DNA of 64,000 nucleotides from Thermanaeromonas toyohensis ToBE (GTDB lineage Bacteria > Bacillota > DSM-521 > Neomoorellales > Neomoorellaceae), in NCBI RefSeq assembly GCF_900176005.1, contig NZ_LT838272.1, forward strand, positions 1,011,587 to 1,075,586. Direction: 5' to 3'. Below the pieces are notes generated by a model. It was not told where the DNA came from. It did no database searches and saw only the letters and a program-made list of their open reading frames with translations. Position 1 is the stretch's first letter. Each line of letters begins with the position of its first letter. A program made the position numbers and the translations under genes. This document shows positions 62,103-64,000 of the stretch, piece after piece.

Positions 62103-62402
62103 ATGGATGATTATAGGCCGGGGACAAAAAAACTAGTGGAAAAGATAGAGGAGCTTACCTGGGCACTGGAAAAGGCCAGTTTGGCTGAATGGATAGAACT
62201 TTACCGCCGGCCGGTTCGTCTGGTCTACCTTAATTTTATTGCTGGTATAGCGCGGGGTTTAGGTATAGCCTTAGGGGTAACTGTATTAGGAACCATTATC
62301 ATTTATATGGTAAGGGAGTTAGCTCTGCAAAACCTCCCCCTCATTGGTAAACTCATTGCTGAAATTGTGCGTATGGTCCAGAAGGAAATATATGTCTATT
62401 GA
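62103..62402 (+). CDS. DUF5665-family small membrane protein
   Basis: 99 residues. A cytosolic helix (KLVEKIEELTWALEKASLAE), then FIAGIARGLGIALGVTVLGT, which reads as one membrane segment with a GIARGLGxAxG motif, and a second amphipathic C-terminal helix (LIGKLIAEIVRMVQKEIY). Frequent between ileS and dksA-like genes in Clostridia. Function unknown. GGAGGGG precedes ATG 62103. Confidence 0.8.
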   Translation: MDDYRPGTKKLVEKIEELTWALEKASLAEWIELYRRPVRLVYLNFIAGIARGLGIALGVTVLGTIIIYMVRELALQNLPLIGKLIAEIVRMVQKEIYVY

Positions 62403-62460
62403 ACTACCCAATTTATAGAGCGGCACCTAAGTTAAGCCCGGTGTAGGAGGACTACTTAAC

Positions 62461-63198
62461 ATGGAGAAAGAAAAACTAGATTATTTCCGGAGGAAACTTT
62501 TGGCCCTCCGGGCCTCCTATGAGGAACAATTAGAGTCGTTACGCTTAGGAGGGCTCGCTCACTCCCTTAAAGATTCACTAAAGGAGCTTTCTAGTTATGA
62601 TAACCACCCGGCAGATTTAGGGAGCGAGCTATTTGAAAGAAGTAAGGATCTCGCCCTCCGGGATAACGCCCTCATTCAACTTAAGAAGATCGAAGATGCC
62701 CTAGACAGCATCCGGCGGGGTACTTATGGTCGCTGTAAGCAATGCGGACGCGAGATACCTTTAGAGCGATTGGAAGCTGCACCAGAAAGCACCCTCTGCC
62801 TGGAATGTCGAGAAGCTATGGAGGGGTTGGGTGAACGTCACCCGCGCCCCATTGAAGAAGATGTGCTAGCTCCTCCCTTTGGCGGAATAACCCATGATAC
62901 CAGCCCTAGGGAACAGCCGGATGCTGAGGATGAACAAGAGTATGATGGTGAGGACACCTGGCAAGAGCTGGCCAAGACTACTGAGCATGCTTCCGAAGCA
63001 GGGGTAGGATCCTACTATGGCCCCTTAGATCTGGATGAGGACCGGGGATATGTGGAGCCGGTAGACGGTATCCCCTATTTTAAAGGGGCGGACGGCATGT
63101 TTTACAAAGATACCGGAGCTTACCTTGATGATGAAGAGGCTCCAGGGGAGCGGATTATCGGAGATGAAGGTTGGGATAAATTAGAGTTAGAGGATTAA
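62461..63198 (+). CDS. TraR/DksA-type zinc-finger protein (YteA-like)
   Basis: 245 residues. N-terminal coiled coil (REDK-like YFRRKLLALRASYEEQLES), DLGSELFERSKDLALRDNA and a C4 zinc finger CKQCGREIPLERLEAAPEST then CLEC. It resembles DksA, which binds RNA polymerase through its secondary channel, but the family in Firmicutes (YteA/YocK) lacks the DxxDxA tip; here too it is not seen. A 120-residue acidic C-terminus (DEDRGYVEPVDGIPYFKGAD) is additional. Confidence 0.85.
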   Translation: MEKEKLDYFRRKLLALRASYEEQLESLRLGGLAHSLKDSLKELSSYDNHPADLGSELFERSKDLALRDNALIQLKKIEDALDSIRRGTYGRCKQCGREIPLERLEAAPESTLCLECREAMEGLGERHPRPIEEDVLAPPFGGITHDTSPREQPDAEDEQEYDGEDTWQELAKTTEHASEAGVGSYYGPLDLDEDRGYVEPVDGIPYFKGADGMFYKDTGAYLDDEEAPGERIIGDEGWDKLELED

Positions 63199-63264
63199 AG
63201 TTTATCCTTACGGAAATATGTTTTGAGGAAAGTATGTTATTATTAGGTTTGGGAGAGGAAAAGG

Positions 63265-64000
63265 ATGTATAAAGCTTTAACCATTGCCGGTTCAGATTCC
63301 GGAGGGGGAGCGGGTCTTCAGGCGGACCTTAAGACTTTTGCTGCCCTTAAGGTTTACGGCACTAGCGTCATTACCTCGGTGACAGCCCAAAACACCCGAG
63401 GAGTACAAGGAAGATACGATATACCAGCCCATTTTGTGGCCCAGCAGCTGGATTCCGTTTTAGGAGATATCGGTGCCGATGCTGTAAAGACAGGGATGCT
63501 GGCCAATGCTGAAATAGTAAGTACAGTTGCTACTAAGCTTAAAGAATATGGTATTAACAGGCTAGTAGTGGATCCCGTATTTGTGGCTAAGAGCGGCCAC
63601 TTCCTCTTAGGTCCCGACGCTTGGGAAGTGCTAAAGGAAGAGCTTTTCCCCTTGGCCTTGGTAGTGACTCCCAACCTAGACGAGGCTGAGGCACTCACCG
63701 GTCTGTCCATCCAGAGCGAAAAGGACATGGTGGAGGCGGCCCAGCGCATATGGGATTGGGGACCTAAGTTTGTGGTAGTCAAGGGCGGGCATTTGGCGGG
63801 AGAAGAAGCCGTAGATATTTTGTTCGATGGGAAGGAAGTGCTGCGTTTTAGCAGCCCACGGCTACTTATATCTAATACCCACGGTACAGGGTGCACCTTT
63901 GCGGCTGCTATAACAGCTTTACTGGCTAAAGGGTGGGGGGTACCAGAAGCTGTGGGGAGAGCAAAAGAGTATCTCCGCCAGGCCATGATCGCCGGACGAC
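63265..64000 (+). CDS. thiD: Hydroxymethylpyrimidine (phosphate) kinase ThiD, 3' truncated
   Basis: 245 codons visible, open at the window end. ALTIAGSDSGGGAGLQADLK is the substrate loop, AVKTGMLANAEIV and LVVDPVFVAKSGHFLL the core, VTPNLDEAEALTG and NTHGTGCTFAAAITALLAKG the ATP and anion-hole sites. Phosphorylates HMP and HMP-P in thiamine synthesis. GGGAGAGGAAAAGG precedes ATG 63265. No TPP riboswitch is visible in the 66 bases upstream. Confidence 0.95.
   Translation, partial: MYKALTIAGSDSGGGAGLQADLKTFAALKVYGTSVITSVTAQNTRGVQGRYDIPAHFVAQQLDSVLGDIGADAVKTGMLANAEIVSTVATKLKEYGINRLVVDPVFVAKSGHFLLGPDAWEVLKEELFPLALVVTPNLDEAEALTGLSIQSEKDMVEAAQRIWDWGPKFVVVKGGHLAGEEAVDILFDGKEVLRFSSPRLLISNTHGTGCTFAAAITALLAKGWGVPEAVGRAKEYLRQAMIAGR

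Noticed and set aside
63354-63986. Long minus-strand open frame of 210 codons
   Set aside because: It lies fully opposite thiD, whose product has all family motifs; the minus-strand peptide is low-complexity and lacks a ribosome site.
1-64000. CRISPR arrays, tRNA or rRNA genes, insertion sequences, prophage
   Set aside because: No repeat-spacer array, no tRNA cloverleaf, no transposase or integrase motifs were seen on reading both strands.

Overview
The window looks like chromosomal DNA of an anaerobic, motile, endospore-forming, probably thermophilic Firmicute of the Moorella/Thermanaeromonas type. The signs are a flagellar/chemotaxis block, an alpha/beta small acid-soluble spore protein, the spoIIGA-sigE-sigG-spoIIR control block, a full division and cell-wall cluster with a DNPR-type (meso-diaminopimelate) MurE, and a cytosolic Hdr/Flx electron-bifurcation operon. 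The genus is an inference from gene content. No rRNA, tRNA, CRISPR array, insertion sequence or prophage was seen.

Layout. 1-7792: the end of a flagellar/chemotaxis operon (fliA 3' part, two small unassigned proteins, flgF/flgG-type rod genes, cheD-cheR-cheC-cheY-fliM-fliY). 7799-10963: a spore DNA-protecting protein and a glycine-rich stress protein on the minus strand, a geranylgeranyl-reductase-family flavoprotein, and a minus-strand Na/Pi transporter. 11115-18484: hdrC-hdrB-hdrA-flxD-flxC-flxB-flxA plus a PHP phosphatase, tightly coupled. hdrA and flxD each carry an in-frame TGA exactly where the family has a conserved Cys, each followed by a SECIS-like hairpin, so both are read here as selenoproteins. 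18541-19785: a manganese-type (yybP-ykoY) riboswitch with an overlapping intrinsic terminator ahead of a cation/Ca exchanger. 19842-31624: assorted genes: a flavoprotein, a PerR/Fur and Crp/Fnr regulator pair, a self-contained 36-codon gene, a two-component system with a Met/His-rich sensor, FmdB and TPR proteins, a B12-binding radical SAM protein, a ROK kinase, an M20 peptidase, a GNAT enzyme and a short MetE-like protein.

31735-50692 is the dcw cluster in near-canonical order: mraZ, rsmH, ftsL, PBP, murE, murF, mraY, murD, ftsW, murG, murC, murB, murA, ftsQ, sbp, ftsA, ftsZ. It is preceded by 10-bp-spaced GTGG repeats that look like the MraZ operator. 50708-54014 holds the early sporulation circuit. 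SpoIIR (forespore signal), SpoIIGA (protease) and pro-sigma-E lie beside sigma-G; sigE ends in its own terminator, and sigG has a promoter that matches the sigma-F consensus fully. 54080-64000 is the usual sequel: ylmC, pgeF, a HlyD-like gene, yggS, sepF, proC, yggT, divIVA, ileS, a DUF5665 protein, a DksA-like zinc-finger protein and the start of thiD.

Many genes overlap by 1-20 bases or start with TTG/GTG. Several starts below were placed by Shine-Dalgarno position rather than by the longest reading frame. No stretch over about 300 bases lacks a gene or an identifiable regulatory element.
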